DNA of 64,000 bases from Alteromonas sp. RKMC-009 (GCF_003584565.2 NZ_CP032914.1:13444-77443); one strand, 5' to 3'; shown: positions 1 to 11,074, numbered from the stretch's first letter. Notes: generated by a model not told the origin, from the letters alone. Numbers and translations: made by a program.

Positions 1-2672
1 AACCTCAACAAGCGATTTTGGGGCGTACCGTTCATGAGATACTACCCAATGAGCTAGGTCATCAACTCGTAGAGTGCCTCAAGCAAGCCTTTTGTAACAA
101 CGATGTGATTCATCATAACTACACGTTTGAAAAGTCAAATCAATCGTTCGAAGCGCGATATAAAAAGATTGATGATAATGAGGTATTGGTCGTCATACGC
201 AATACCACGGCACAAGTTGAAGCGCAGTCAGAAATAAGACGCCTTTCTGAAGTTGCAAGGCAGACAACCAATGGTGTGGTAATAACTGATGTCAAAGGTC
301 GAGTTATATGGATTAATGAAGCCTTCTCCTTTCTTACAGGATATGGCATTGAAGAAATGCAGAGTAAAAAGCCTGGGGAGTTATTACAAGGGCCCGACAC
401 TGATCCTGCCACTGTTGCAATAATGAGAGATGCGCTTGCTCAACAGAACGGCTTTAATGTTGATGTTGTAAATTATTCAAAAGCGCAAAATTCCTACTGG
501 GTGAGAATAGCTTGTAACCCGCTGTTTAGTGAAAGTGGTAGTTTGAGCGGCTATATTGCAATTGAAACAGATATTACAAAAGAGAAACAGGATGAAGAGC
601 TCATAAGGAACAGTCAGAATTTACTTAAGGCCGTAATAGACGCTAACACTATAGGCACATGGCATTTTAATATTCAAACAGGCGAGTTGATTATCAATGA
701 TAAATGGGCCGCATTACTGGGTTACACACTTTCTGAGTTATTACCTGCAAACAGAAGCACGTGGGAGAGGTTAACGCATCCTGATGACCTGGCTTATTGT
801 GCAACTATTCTTGAAAAGCACGTGTCAGGCCTAATACCCATATATGAAGCCAATCTTCGTATGAAACACAAAAATGGTGAATGGATATGGATAAACACCA
901 GAGGGCGTATTTCTTCAAGGACATATGATGGCAAAGCTCTATGGTTATTGGGCACACACTTTGATATCAATGACCAAATAATTGCAGAAAAAGCGCTTAG
1001 TGATAAGTCAAGGCAGATGGAAGCTGTTGTTGAAGGGTTGCTTGATGGCATTATTACTATTGATGGTCGTGGTAAAATTCTGACATTTAACCAAGCCGCA
1101 CAGGAAATCTTCGGCTATACGGAAGATGAAACGCTTGGCAAAAATATTAGCATGTTGATGGGGTCACCTCATCGAGAGCATCACGATAGCTACTTATCAA
1201 ATTATATAGAACGCGGTGTCAGTGACATTACTGGGCGTATTCGTGAGCTTGAGGCCTTGCGCAAAGATGGTTCTATGTTTCCAATCGAGCTTGGTGTAGT
1301 TGAAGTTCAAATGGCTGGTGAAGTTAACTTTATCGGTGTTGTCAGGGATATCACTGAGCGTAAACAACGTGAAAATGAAATTCACCAGTTAGCATTTTAT
1401 GACCCATTAACATTGCTACCTAATCGACGTCTGTTGTTGGACAGATTGACGGGAGCTATAAATCATAGCGTTCGTACAAGGAACTTCTCAGCATTATTTT
1501 TTCTTGATTTAGATAACTTTAAAAACCTTAATGATAGTGCTGGTCATAATAAAGGTGATTTGCTTTTGTGTCAGGTCGCTGAGCGTCTTGTCAACTCAGT
1601 GAGACAAGGTGATACCGTAGCGCGTTTAGGCGGCGATGAGTTTGTTATTATTGCATCAGATTTAAGTCATGAACCAACATTAGCAGCGAACCAGGCTGAG
1701 AGACTTGCACAAAAAATCGTGAGTAATTTAACAAGGGAATATAATCTTGACGGTCTAACTTACAATAGTTCGGCAAGCATTGGTGTAACACTTTTTAACA
1801 GTGAAAATCTGTCAAAAGAAGATTTGTTAAAGCAAGCTGATATGGCTATGTACAAGGCTAAATATGCTGGCCGAGATGGTGTGCAGTTTTTTGACCCGCA
1901 AATGCAAGTTGCAGTAAGCTCAAGAGCAGCAATTATTAGCGACTTATACTCTGCAATACAAAGCCAGCAATTTGTACTTTTCTATCAAAAACAGGTCAAT
2001 CACCTGAAGCAGTGTATTGGTGTTGAGGTATTGTTACGCTGGATACACCTAGAAAAAGGCATGGTGTCGCCACTGCAATTTATCCCATTAGCGGAGGAAA
2101 CAGGTCTTATTGTACCCATTGGCGAGTGGGTGCTAGAGGAAGCTTGCGCCACTCTGGCAAAATGGTCTTTAGAATCCGAAAAACAACACCTAAGCATTGC
2201 GGTTAACATAAGCGTAGTTCAATTTAGCAAAGATAATTTTGTTCAGACTGTTTTAAATGCATTGAAAACCTCAGGTGCAAATCCACAGTTGCTAAAGCTG
2301 GAAATTACGGAAACGTTGCTCGCAAATAACATTCCTGATGTTAAAGCTAAGATGAAAGAGTTGCAGCAGCACGGCGTGACTTTTTCAATCGATGATTTTG
2401 GTACAGGCTATTCATCCTTATCCTACTTAAAACAATTGCCTATAAATCAGTTGAAAATTGACCAAGAGTTTGTTCGAGATATTATCAATAGCAGTAATGA
2501 TAGGGCCATCGCTCAGGCAGTTATAACATTAGCCGACTCAATGGAACTGCAAGTCATAGCTGAGGGTGTTGAAACAGAAGCCCAGCGCGCGTTATTGCAG
2601 AGTATGGGGTGTCACACCTATCAAGGCTATTTATACGGAAAACCGTGTCGGATAGAAGAGCTGCATTTTTAA
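1..2672 (+). CDS. PAS-PAS-PAS-GGDEF-EAL cyclic-di-GMP enzyme, 5' end cut by window edge
   Basis: A membrane-free, multi-sensor cyclic-di-GMP enzyme. The frame is open to the left edge, so the true start lies outside the window; the first possible in-window start is a TTG at 18. Counting from there, three PAS/PAC modules cover roughly residues 65-190, 200-330 and 335-450. They are followed by a GGDEF domain with an intact RLGGDEF signature near residue 536, the diguanylate cyclase active site. An EAL domain runs from about 640 to the end. Its signature reads EVLLRW rather than EALLRW, but the metal-binding DDFGTGYSSL loop and the later AEGVE segment are present, so phosphodiesterase activity is plausible. 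Whether it makes or breaks cyclic-di-GMP cannot be told from sequence. No operon partner is seen downstream. Confidence 0.93.
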   Translation, partial: PQQAILGRTVHEILPNELGHQLVECLKQAFCNNDVIHHNYTFEKSNQSFEARYKKIDDNEVLVVIRNTTAQVEAQSEIRRLSEVARQTTNGVVITDVKGRVIWINEAFSFLTGYGIEEMQSKKPGELLQGPDTDPATVAIMRDALAQQNGFNVDVVNYSKAQNSYWVRIACNPLFSESGSLSGYIAIETDITKEKQDEELIRNSQNLLKAVIDANTIGTWHFNIQTGELIINDKWAALLGYTLSELLPANRSTWERLTHPDDLAYCATILEKHVSGLIPIYEANLRMKHKNGEWIWINTRGRISSRTYDGKALWLLGTHFDINDQIIAEKALSDKSRQMEAVVEGLLDGIITIDGRGKILTFNQAAQEIFGYTEDETLGKNISMLMGSPHREHHDSYLSNYIERGVSDITGRIRELEALRKDGSMFPIELGVVEVQMAGEVNFIGVVRDITERKQRENEIHQLAFYDPLTLLPNRRLLLDRLTGAINHSVRTRNFSALFFLDLDNFKNLNDSAGHNKGDLLLCQVAERLVNSVRQGDTVARLGGDEFVIIASDLSHEPTLAANQAERLAQKIVSNLTREYNLDGLTYNSSASIGVTLFNSENLSKEDLLKQADMAMYKAKYAGRDGVQFFDPQMQVAVSSRAAIISDLYSAIQSQQFVLFYQKQVNHLKQCIGVEVLLRWIHLEKGMVSPLQFIPLAEETGLIVPIGEWVLEEACATLAKWSLESEKQHLSIAVNISVVQFSKDNFVQTVLNALKTSGANPQLLKLEITETLLANNIPDVKAKMKELQQHGVTFSIDDFGTGYSSLSYLKQLPINQLKIDQEFVRDIINSSNDRAIAQAVITLADSMELQVIAEGVETEAQRALLQSMGCHTYQGYLYGKPCRIEELHF

Positions 2673-2918
2673 AAGATAATTAGTAAGGTACATTAAGCGG
2701 GTTTTAATTTAGTAGTTTATGGGCAATAAAATCCGAAAAGGTAATGTCCGCTATATCAAACAAAGCATACTTTTGAATGAGCACTACGATACGAAGAGAA
2801 ATTTCCGCAATTCGCTCTTTGCAGCCTGTCAGGCTAGGTCGAGACTTTTCATACATCGACAGGCTCACCAGCTCAACAGATGTCGATTGTTGATAATGTT
2901 AAGTCTGCTTAACATAAT

Positions 2919-3677
2919 CTATTTTATCGCAATCACTCTGGGACGATAACGCACAATGCTTGTCGTCCCTTTTCCCCGCTGGCGGGACATCTCAAATACA
3001 CTGGATAAACTGGCTACGACGTCTGTAACTTTCTTGCCACCATAAGTACGAGGATCGAAGTCTGGCTTTGCCCGTTTCAGGAAACTACCAGCAGGACCAG
3101 CGTTAACCCAGCCATCTTCATTTTGATAAAGTTCCCATGCTTTAAGAAATGCCGGAATAAGCTCTTCAGCACCGTTAGAAGAGCTGACAGGCGAGGGGCC
3201 TGCTACTACTTTTTCTGGTTTAGCATCCTGAGCAGAATCCAGATTTTCTGTAAAGACGAAATCATCGCAAGCATTTCGAAACGATACCGGTGTTTTCTTC
3301 TCGCCCACACCAAATACAAATTTCTCGGATTCTCTTAATCTGGATGCGAGTTTAGTAAAATCGCTGTCACTACTGACCAGTGCAAAAGCGTCTATTCGGT
3401 CAGAATAGAGTAAATCCATGGCATCAATAATCATAGATGCGTCGGTAGCATTCTTCCCAGTGGTATAGGCAAATTGTTGAATAGGTTGTATCGCCAGTTC
3501 GTTAAGCGGTTTCTTCCAGTTTTTAAGTGTTTCAGCTGACCAGTCACCATACGCACGTTTAATGAGCACGTGACCATGAGCAGAGATTTCATCCAGAATA
3601 GCTGAGAGCCTCGCTATCTGCGCATTATCAGCATCGATAAGTACAGCTATTTTCTTGTGTCCATCCAGATCTTTCAT
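2919..3677 (-). CDS. NYN-domain ribonuclease-like protein with C-terminal OST-HTH/LOTUS domain
   Basis: 252 residues. The N-terminal half is a NYN (PIN-like) domain: it opens with IAVLIDADNAQ at about residue 9, with the acidic Asp pair of the family, and has the SSDSDF segment near residue 100 that supplies further metal-binding acids. Residues about 175-248 match the OST-HTH/LOTUS fold, an RNA-binding winged helix. Known LabA-like proteins of this design are thought to act on RNA. The gene begins 12 bp after the stop of the Mrr-like gene on the same strand, so the two are probably one transcript. A role in nucleic-acid surveillance or defence is inference from that pairing. Confidence 0.85.
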   Translation of the reverse strand: MKDLDGHKKIAVLIDADNAQIARLSAILDEISAHGHVLIKRAYGDWSAETLKNWKKPLNELAIQPIQQFAYTTGKNATDASMIIDAMDLLYSDRIDAFALVSSDSDFTKLASRLRESEKFVFGVGEKKTPVSFRNACDDFVFTENLDSAQDAKPEKVVAGPSPVSSSNGAEELIPAFLKAWELYQNEDGWVNAGPAGSFLKRAKPDFDPRTYGGKKVTDVVASLSSVFEMSRQRGKGTTSIVRYRPRVIAIK

Positions 3678-3689
3678 CTCTATCCTTAC

Positions 3690-4448
3690 TCATTCGATAT
3701 AACGGCATTTAGGAAAGTTGGAACACCCCAAAAACGTATTGCCGGCTTTAGCGCCGCGTTTCGCCGTTCTTTCTACTAACTCACCAGAACATTTTGGACA
3801 TACCTTGGGTTTTTCAATACTTCCCTGAGGTGAAACCTGCACATCGTTTACCAAAGCTAATAGTTTTGGACCATTAATAAGCTCGATAGGTTTGCCTGCC
3901 GCAAAGTCGATAGCTTGCTGGGTAAAGGCACCAGAACTGATGATTTTAAAGTGATTAGCCTGATGTGCAGTTAACACGCCAAACATTTCCCGCACCACAT
4001 TTACGCCGACCTTTTGCGTTTTCCACTGTTTGCATTGCACCAAAGTAAGTTGGCCGTCTTTTCGAAGCTCTAGATCAATACCGCCATCGGCACCATAACC
4101 GCCTTCAGTTACCCGATATCCTTGTCTGCGATAGGCTTCGGCCACCAACTCTTCAAAGTTACGCCAGTGCAGATCACGCACGCTTTGAATATTACGTTGG
4201 GAATCCAGTTGTTTGGCCTTACGGCGAGCATTTAAAAATGCAAATGGGGCGGCAAGCAATATCACGACAGCGATAAAAGGTGCAGGGATCACAAAGGCTT
4301 TAAACACCATAACGGCAATTTGGTTATCGGTTTGAATGGATGGCAACACATGTGCCATCATCACATAGGCCGTGGCGGATACCAGTACCGATACCCACCA
4401 TGGTAATTCTACCAGCAGGTCAATAAAGGTGGCTTTGTTTCTCGGCAT
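3690..4448 (-). CDS. Membrane-anchored Mrr-like restriction endonuclease with topoisomerase-type zinc ribbon
   Basis: 252 residues. Two hydrophobic segments (about residues 15-35 and 50-72) anchor the N-terminus. The middle (about 95-190) is an Mrr_cat domain of the PD-(D/E)XK fold: FEELVAEAYRRQGY, the catalytic Asp in GGIDLEL and the QCKQWK strand are all visible. The C-terminus has a four-cysteine zinc ribbon (CPKC ... CSNFPKC) like those appended to topoisomerase I. Mrr-family enzymes cut modified DNA, but this membrane-anchored, zinc-ribbon subtype is common in bacteria and its substrate is not established. It lies directly upstream of the NYN/LOTUS gene. Confidence 0.85.
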   Translation of the reverse strand: MPRNKATFIDLLVELPWWVSVLVSATAYVMMAHVLPSIQTDNQIAVMVFKAFVIPAPFIAVVILLAAPFAFLNARRKAKQLDSQRNIQSVRDLHWRNFEELVAEAYRRQGYRVTEGGYGADGGIDLELRKDGQLTLVQCKQWKTQKVGVNVVREMFGVLTAHQANHFKIISSGAFTQQAIDFAAGKPIELINGPKLLALVNDVQVSPQGSIEKPKVCPKCSGELVERTAKRGAKAGNTFLGCSNFPKCRYIE

Positions 4449-4496
4449 TCACAAACATCCTTGTATGGTGCCAATGAGAATAAGCCAAATTTTAGG

Positions 4497-5814
<1,318 letters not shown>

Positions 5815-5819
<5 letters not shown>

Positions 5820-6666
5820 TACATCCATAATTAGAGGTTTCGGCCTGTTCATGTTTGCTTAAATATTCCCATGGTGTCAGATCATTCAGTGCATCATGGG
5901 GGCGTTCCTCGTTGTATTCTGTCATCCAGTTTTCGGTCAGTTCACGTACTTCATTCAATGTTTTGAAGACATACATGTTGAGTATTTCTGTCCTGTAAGT
6001 GCGGTTGAATCTCTCGATAAAAGAATTCTGCGTAGGCTTTCCGGGTTTAATAAATTCCAGTGCAATACCATGCTCTTCAGCCCAACTTGCCAGCGTGATT
6101 GAGATAAATTCCGGCCCGTTGTCCATGCGAAGTTTACTGGGGTAACCCCGCCAGGCGACGACGCGCTCCAATACTCTGACTACACGCTGCGATGGCAGAT
6201 TCAGGTCAATCTCGATAGCCAGTGCTTCGCGGTTGAAATCGTCTACCAGATTGAACGTTCTGAAGCGTCTGCCGCATTGCAGGCTGTCGCACATAAAATC
6301 CATTGACCAGCAATGATTAGCCTGAGCCGGCACGGCCAGTGGCTCCGGGTTTCTCGCTGGCAGCCTTCGCTTTCCACGGCGTCGTTTATTCAGCTTGAGT
6401 TCGCAGTAAATCCGGTGAACACGCTTATGATTCCAGCCATGGCCCCAACGACGCAGGATTTTGTACAGCTTGCTGAATCCGTAAGCAGGATAACGCTCAG
6501 CGGCTTCTATCAGTTTGGCGATGACCTTATCATCCCGCGATTGATCAGGTTGATATCGGTAGACTGAATCACTGATGCCAACAGCGCGACAGGCAAGACG
6601 TAAACTGGCACCATGCTGCTCTCGCGCATAATTAACAAGCTCACGCCTTATCGCTGGCTTTACAGC
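5815..6666 (-). CDS. IS407-group transposase OrfB (copy A), 3' end altered
   Basis: The catalytic half, read from the -1 frameshift at the end of OrfA. DDE residues are visible in SMDFMCDSL, LRMDNGPEF and FIERFNRTYRTE, and the ending NEERPHDALN is typical of the group. The final residues read YGCM instead of YGCN because the stop codon now comes from the abutting IS3-group inverted repeat. The protein itself is essentially complete, so it could act in trans on the full copies. Confidence 0.87.
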
Positions 6667-7004
6667 TTTTTTTCGACGATATCTTTGAGGATCCGGTGTT
6701 CCAGACTTAAGTCAGCGAACATCGCTTTAAGCCTGCGGTTTTCGTCTTCAAGATCTTTCAGTCTTTTGATATCAGACGCTTCCATACCACCGTATTTAGC
6801 TTTCCAATTGTAGTAGGTAGCATCTGAAATACCGTACTCACGGCAGACTTCTTTGACCAGTCTGCCTGCTTCCACTTCCTTTAAGATCTTTACGATCTGT
6901 GACTCTGTGTAACGGGACTTTTTCATCAGGAGTTCTCCATTCTTGGCTCAGTTTACGCCGAAGAACTCTAAAAAGGTATGCCGCTATTTTAGGGGAGGTT
7001 TACA
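5820..7004 (-). mobile_element. IS407-group insertion sequence copy A, right end lost
   Basis: Near-identical to the full copy at 42051-43256. The IRL end is present at the 7004 side (rc of TGTAAACCTCCCCTAAAATA), but the last 21 bp carrying IRR are missing: the sequence jumps at 5819/5820 into the inverted repeat of the IS3-group element. With one terminal repeat gone it should not move by itself. Its intact end truncates the gene at 7005-8020. Confidence 0.9.
6660..6926 (-). CDS. IS407-group transposase OrfA (copy A)
   Basis: 88 residues with the typical start MKKSRYTESQIVKILKE, a helix-turn-helix (VCREYGISDATYYNWK) and a leucine-zipper tail ending in DIVEKKL. It is the same length and nearly the same sequence as the copy at 42129-42395. 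An A-rich A7G run just before the stop allows -1 frameshifting into OrfB. Confidence 0.9.
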   Translation of the reverse strand: MKKSRYTESQIVKILKEVEAGRLVKEVCREYGISDATYYNWKAKYGGMEASDIKRLKDLEDENRRLKAMFADLSLEHRILKDIVEKKL

Positions 7005-8020
7005 GTATGAGTATTGTATATGACCCTTACTTCATTCAAATTCAGGAATAAGTCTATTTCTGCTATTTCTGGAAAAGGGTATCGAATCCTACTTGTTGGC
7101 AGACAATTTGATAGTTTCTTTCTTAGTTCAAGTATTAGCGAAGCTAAACAACATTTATTTTTGAGGCGGGGATTTTTATCGAGGTAAACTGGTCTACCTA
7201 AACCACCTTCGAAACAGTCTTCTTCCGCTATCGTGATTCCATTAACTTGCACTTCTGCCACGTGGTCGACGTGCTCGATATTGTTGGGTTTACGGTCCCA
7301 TGTTACCAAGACACAATTTCTGTTGACCTTCGTGATATTAGCGGCCACCGAAATCAGCATTGCCATTGATAGCTTGAACGCATCATCAATATTGACTGTA
7401 TCTGTACCAAAAGATGGAAATTCATCTGTCAGGAATAGAGAGTTAATTCTCTCTACTATAGCTTTGTATTCCTTACATTCACCTTTTTCCAAACTCATCT
7501 TTGTCAGCTTTGACTGGTTTACTTCGAAAACTTCACCATGCCAAATGCTGTTATTTTCCTTAAAATACTCGGTAACGAGTATTCGAGAAAAACTTACGAA
7601 AATATCGTCAAATATTAATTCGTTTAAGAGATATTCAATGTTTTCTCTGTCAGCATCATTGCTACTTTCAATATTCAACATGTCTCGGTAGAGAATGACC
7701 AGATCCTGAAAAATGATACTTTGCAGTAAGTTTTCTCGCGCCTGAAGACAATCTGTCAAATCTGCAGCAGAACTTATAACCTTAGTCATGGGGAAATATA
7801 TGCTTTTTGAACCGCGAGGGTATCCATATTTCTTGAATATTAGCTCGGTTTTGCTCGTCCTTAAGCGTGTTATACCTTTTTTCATTTCGGATATCCTACT
7901 TTCCTTCTCATCAATTTCAAGGGCTAGAATCTTTTGAGATTTGCAGTAGGAGAGTGCATGCTCAATGCACAATTTAGTCGTGGCTGGTGATTGGTACTCT
8001 TGGTTGGGATTATATTCCAT
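6989..8020 (-). pseudogene. Unknown protein, C-terminus cut by IS407-group copy A
   Basis: 343 residues, of which the last four or so are encoded by the IS inverted repeat, so the genuine gene part is 7005-8020. I do not recognise the family. The N-terminal region (about residues 40-75: EIDEKESRISEMKKGITRL) could be a helix-turn-helix of a regulator, since it has the spacing of a short DNA-binding domain, but this is weak. The rest is acidic and soluble with no membrane segment. The original stop is missing, and no continuation is seen left of the IS pair because that junction is rearranged. It may still yield a near-full-length product. Confidence 0.6.
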
Positions 8021-8355
8021 GTCGGTATGTCCATTATCTGAATGAGCCGCAATTTGAGGATATCAGAGGATGGATTTCAAATCTCTATATTACGTATGTT
8101 GTGTAATTTTACCATGCGAGATTACGGGATGGGGTTTCTTCTCAATGATATCGCGTGTTTGGTAAGCGCGAGCGACCGTAAGAATGATTTAGTTGATTAC
8201 CAAAAGTACCGCTTTCCGAGCAGGATAACGCGTTGCTGCATGAGGCTGGTTACCAAAAAGGTAATGGTAATATAGATTAACATGAGTTATTTCGCTGCAG
8301 CGAAAGTCTGAGCTAATAAAACTTAACGACATTTCGTTTTTAATCCTTCATGATT
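8021..8355. other. Intergenic region without a convincing gene
   Basis: An open frame of 77 codons on the plus strand (8042-8275) overlaps what should be the upstream region of the truncated minus-strand gene and shows no family features or ribosome site. Two short TTACCAAAA repeats occur at about 8196 and 8250. Nothing else is seen. Confidence 0.4.
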
Positions 8356-8544
8356 TCATAAGGTTATATTAGATACATGGTCTTGAGCTTGTTGCAGTTG
8401 CTGAATTGCTGTTTCCAATGACACCACCACATCAATCACCGGGACTTTGAAATAATCTCTGTCCTTATCGGTCAGCGCCACAATATTTGTTAGAATAACT
8501 TCTGCTCTATCAATGAGAATATTTGCTGCAAGCCGTTTGTCCAT
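8356..8544 (-). CDS. Small hypothetical protein (62 aa)
   Basis: A 62-residue, mostly helical soluble protein with regularly spaced hydrophobic residues (ILIDRAEVILTNIVAL ... VVVSLETAIQQLQQAQ), which gives it a coiled-coil look. I do not recognise it. It stands alone between the truncated gene at 7-8 kb and the divergent HNH nuclease gene, and base composition is normal for coding sequence here. It could be chance, but its amino-acid balance favours a real small gene. Confidence 0.5.
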   Translation of the reverse strand: MDKRLAANILIDRAEVILTNIVALTDKDRDYFKVPVIDVVVSLETAIQQLQQAQDHVSNITL

Positions 8545-8705
8545 GATTAGTCCGTTATCGAGAATAGGAATACTCTGAGTCTAGATGTATTTCTGTCATC
8601 ATAATGCTGGCTATGAGACTAGTATTTGCATCGTAAAACTGCTGACGGTCTGAAGTGTAATACCAGTACTTACCGTATATGCGATATCAACGTAATAAGA
8701 AAATT

Positions 8706-9464
8706 ATGATTAGAAAGTTCTTCTGTTTATCTGTCTTCTTCATAGTGGCGGCATGCAATGGCACGGAAGAAACTGTTAAAGACTCTTCAATTGTTAAGCT
8801 GTCTTCATCTGGCATCTGTCATGATGCTAGTAGCTCGTCGTACGAGAGAACAAGAAGCTTCACTCCCTTCAGTTCGCTGAGTGACTGTTTGAAAGCAGGC
8901 GGCAGACTTCCTAAATCTCAATCTTCGCAATTCGACAAAGCAGAAAAAGAGGCGATAGAAGAAAACCGCAGCTTTGTTTCACTATACGATCGAAACGATT
9001 GGCCGCATTGGATAGACGAAGATAGAGACTGTCAGAATACTCGACACGAACTCTTGATAGCGACATCGAAAACACGAGTAACATTTAAAACTGACAAGGG
9101 CTGTCTGGTAATCAGCGGGAGTTGGTATGACCCATATTCTGGTAAAGTTATATATGACGCTAGTGCTATGGATCTTGACCATATTGTCCCGCTAAAGTTT
9201 GCTCATGGTCACGGCGGTAATCTCTGGACCAGAGAAAAGCGACAGGCTTTCGCAAACGACTATGAAAACCTTGTATTGGTAGATGCTTCGCTCAACAGGC
9301 AGAAAGGTGCCAAAGGACCTGATGAATGGTTGCCGCCGAATCATCGTTATCGCTGTTCATATATCGATTCTTTCATGACTGTAATAGAGAAATACAAGCT
9401 ACACCTTGTGCCCGGTGAAACCCGCATTATTAAAAAGATGCAGGCTGCATGCGCTAAACCATAA
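8706..9464 (+). CDS. Secreted lipoprotein HNH endonuclease (DUF1524/GmrSD C-terminal type)
   Basis: About 252 residues from ATG 8706. An in-frame ATG at 8679 would add nine polar residues in front of the signal peptide, so the later start is preferred. The N-terminus (KFFCLSVFFIVAACN) is a lipoprotein signal with an A-A-C lipobox. The C-terminal half is the HNH fold of the DUF1524 family: DLDHIVPLKFAH supplies the first His, ANDYENLVLVDASLN the Asn region and the NRQKGAKGPDEWLP tail is diagnostic. Paired cysteines elsewhere suggest disulphides. Related secreted nucleases scavenge or degrade DNA outside the cytoplasm; the specific use here is unknown. Confidence 0.87.
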   Translation: MIRKFFCLSVFFIVAACNGTEETVKDSSIVKLSSSGICHDASSSSYERTRSFTPFSSLSDCLKAGGRLPKSQSSQFDKAEKEAIEENRSFVSLYDRNDWPHWIDEDRDCQNTRHELLIATSKTRVTFKTDKGCLVISGSWYDPYSGKVIYDASAMDLDHIVPLKFAHGHGGNLWTREKRQAFANDYENLVLVDASLNRQKGAKGPDEWLPPNHRYRCSYIDSFMTVIEKYKLHLVPGETRIIKKMQAACAKP

Positions 9465-9506
9465 CACGGCATGACGTGAGTCTGGGAAGTACAATATTAC
9501 TCAGTG

Positions 9507-9727
9507 TTATCGCAATTCAATCCGGTGATTAATATCAGTCGCATGAACCGAAGAACCACAAATGAAGCGGTAAGTCTTTGGCAATTCCACTAGTTGGTCT
9601 AATATATAGCTGTCAGATTTTTCAGGATCAGAATAGAACACTTTCCCGGTCGTACTTTTTATGATTATTAAGTGTTTAATTGCTCTAGTTATCGCCACAT
9701 AGATGAGGTTTTTAGGGAGTTATATTA
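9507..9727 (-). pseudogene. C-terminal remnant of a UvrD/RecB-like helicase
   Basis: The minus strand reads NSLKNLIYVAITRAIKHLIIIKS, which is motif VI and its neighbourhood from the superfamily 1 UvrD/PcrA helicases (YVAxTRAxxxL). A stop codon lies just upstream (two codons before the Asn), and nothing resembling the rest of a helicase is found further up. About 70 codons of tail remain. It sits next to the tyrosine integrase, so the helicase gene may have been cut when the integrative element entered. Confidence 0.65.
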
Positions 9728-9775
9728 TGAAAATCGAATATATCGCTCTCCGATAATGCGCCATTCTAGCAAACA

Positions 9776-10888
9776 TCAGTTCAACACACTTAATTTATCG
9801 CGTGCAATTCGCTTCTGCTCTTCTTTTTCCATGTTGTAGCGTTGCGTGGTATCTGAATTCTCATGCCGCATGAATAACTGGGCCGTTTGCACATCAAATC
9901 GCTTGATCATGTCAGTACAAAACGTCCGTCGTAAATCATGTGGGGCGATTGGCGCAATACCGGCACCAGAACATAACTCACCCAGGATGTACCGCACACC
10001 TGCACCCAGTAACGGGCTGTCACGAAAAGTATCGTTTTTATTGATAACGGTGAAGAGATAGGCACTGTCATCCTGTGGCGCCCAGGCATCGAGATAGGCT
10101 TTTAGTGGCAGCCATGCCTCATCAAACAAGGGGATATCAACGCGCTTATTCCCTTTACCCAACACACTCAGCTGGCGATTCACAAAGTCCAGATCCGCAT
10201 ACTTCACCAGCCCAATCTCACTGCGACGCAGTCCGGCGTATAATAATAGTCCGAAAATAGCCGCATCCCGCATTCCACGGCGCGTGCGGGATAATGACGC
10301 GTACCGCGTAACCTCTTTTTGCACTTCTGCCGGGATATACTGGCCCCGGGGTGGCTGTGAAACTGACTTCACTTTTATCCGGCTGACCGCATAGTACTCA
10401 TGCTCACTCATGAGCTTCATATCGGTATAGGCACCGATGATTTGCTTGAAGATAGACTTCATCAGTTGTTTGGTGGCTTGGGAAGCCGGCTTGAACACTT
10501 TCTCTTTGACGCCGTCAGGACTCAACTCAAATGCTTGAACTGACAAGGAATTAAGCATCAGTCGGAAGTCGGCCGCTGTGACGTGTTGCCATGGGTAAGT
10601 GAAAATATTGGGCTTTGCGCCATCCGTTCTGACGACGTCAGGCTCTAGGGCCCGGATGATCCGTTGCAGAACGCTTACCGATTTTTTGCGCGATTCCAAT
10701 GAGCTCAGAGAAGCAATGTACTGAAGGACAGGGTGTTCGGCTACCGCAGAGCGAAGGTCATTTTCAGACACTCCGTATAGCTGATATTCAAAAACCTGAG
10801 CGTCTGACAACGGTTTACCATGATCCATCAGCTCCGACATGGTCCGGTTCGGTGTATGGGCATCGTAAGGTGAAAGCGTGGTGATCAT
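9776..10888 (-). CDS. Tyrosine recombinase / phage-type integrase
   Basis: 370 residues. An N-terminal SAM-like core-binding part is followed by the catalytic domain: Arg in YAGLRRSEIG (about residue 218), the HDLRR box (about 318), the second His in FMRHENSDTTQRY and the nucleophile Tyr of the same motif (about 350). All catalytic residues are present, so it should be active. It would insert or excise an element at an attachment site. The remnant helicase just downstream is a candidate for the interrupted site. It is divergent from the gene at 11158, with operator-like repeats between them. Confidence 0.92.
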   Translation of the reverse strand: MITTLSPYDAHTPNRTMSELMDHGKPLSDAQVFEYQLYGVSENDLRSAVAEHPVLQYIASLSSLESRKKSVSVLQRIIRALEPDVVRTDGAKPNIFTYPWQHVTAADFRLMLNSLSVQAFELSPDGVKEKVFKPASQATKQLMKSIFKQIIGAYTDMKLMSEHEYYAVSRIKVKSVSQPPRGQYIPAEVQKEVTRYASLSRTRRGMRDAAIFGLLLYAGLRRSEIGLVKYADLDFVNRQLSVLGKGNKRVDIPLFDEAWLPLKAYLDAWAPQDDSAYLFTVINKNDTFRDSPLLGAGVRYILGELCSGAGIAPIAPHDLRRTFCTDMIKRFDVQTAQLFMRHENSDTTQRYNMEKEEQKRIARDKLSVLN

Positions 10889-11001
10889 GTGTCAGTCCTG
10901 TCAGATCGTCCGGATCAGGATAGCAGACTCTTTTACTTTCTGAAATAGTCATTTCCGTTAGTAATTTTTAACTAACATAAAGACAGGTTTTGACTTATTT
11001 G

Positions 11002-11074
11002 GTGATATGTCACTTTTTTACAGAAAGCAGTTCACAAGGTCAGGGTAGGGGTGCTATAAAAGGTAACATATCAC
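11002..11074. promoter_or_regulatory. Pair of operator-like inverted repeats between integrase and 11158 gene
   Basis: GTGATATGTCAC at 11002-11013 and GTAACATATCAC at 11063-11074 are near-exact reverse complements of each other (one mismatch), and each is itself nearly palindromic. Both are followed by a CTTTT run. They lie in the 269-bp divergent region, about 85-155 bp before the 11158 start, which fits binding by a dimeric repressor controlling one or both genes. Confidence 0.5.

Noticed and set aside
2719..2949. 76-codon open frame after the PAS-GGDEF-EAL gene
   Set aside because: No ribosome site, unlikely composition, and its end overlaps the NYN gene on the other strand.
8042..8275. 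77-codon frame divergent from the truncated gene
   Set aside because: Lies in the upstream region of that gene and shows no protein features.
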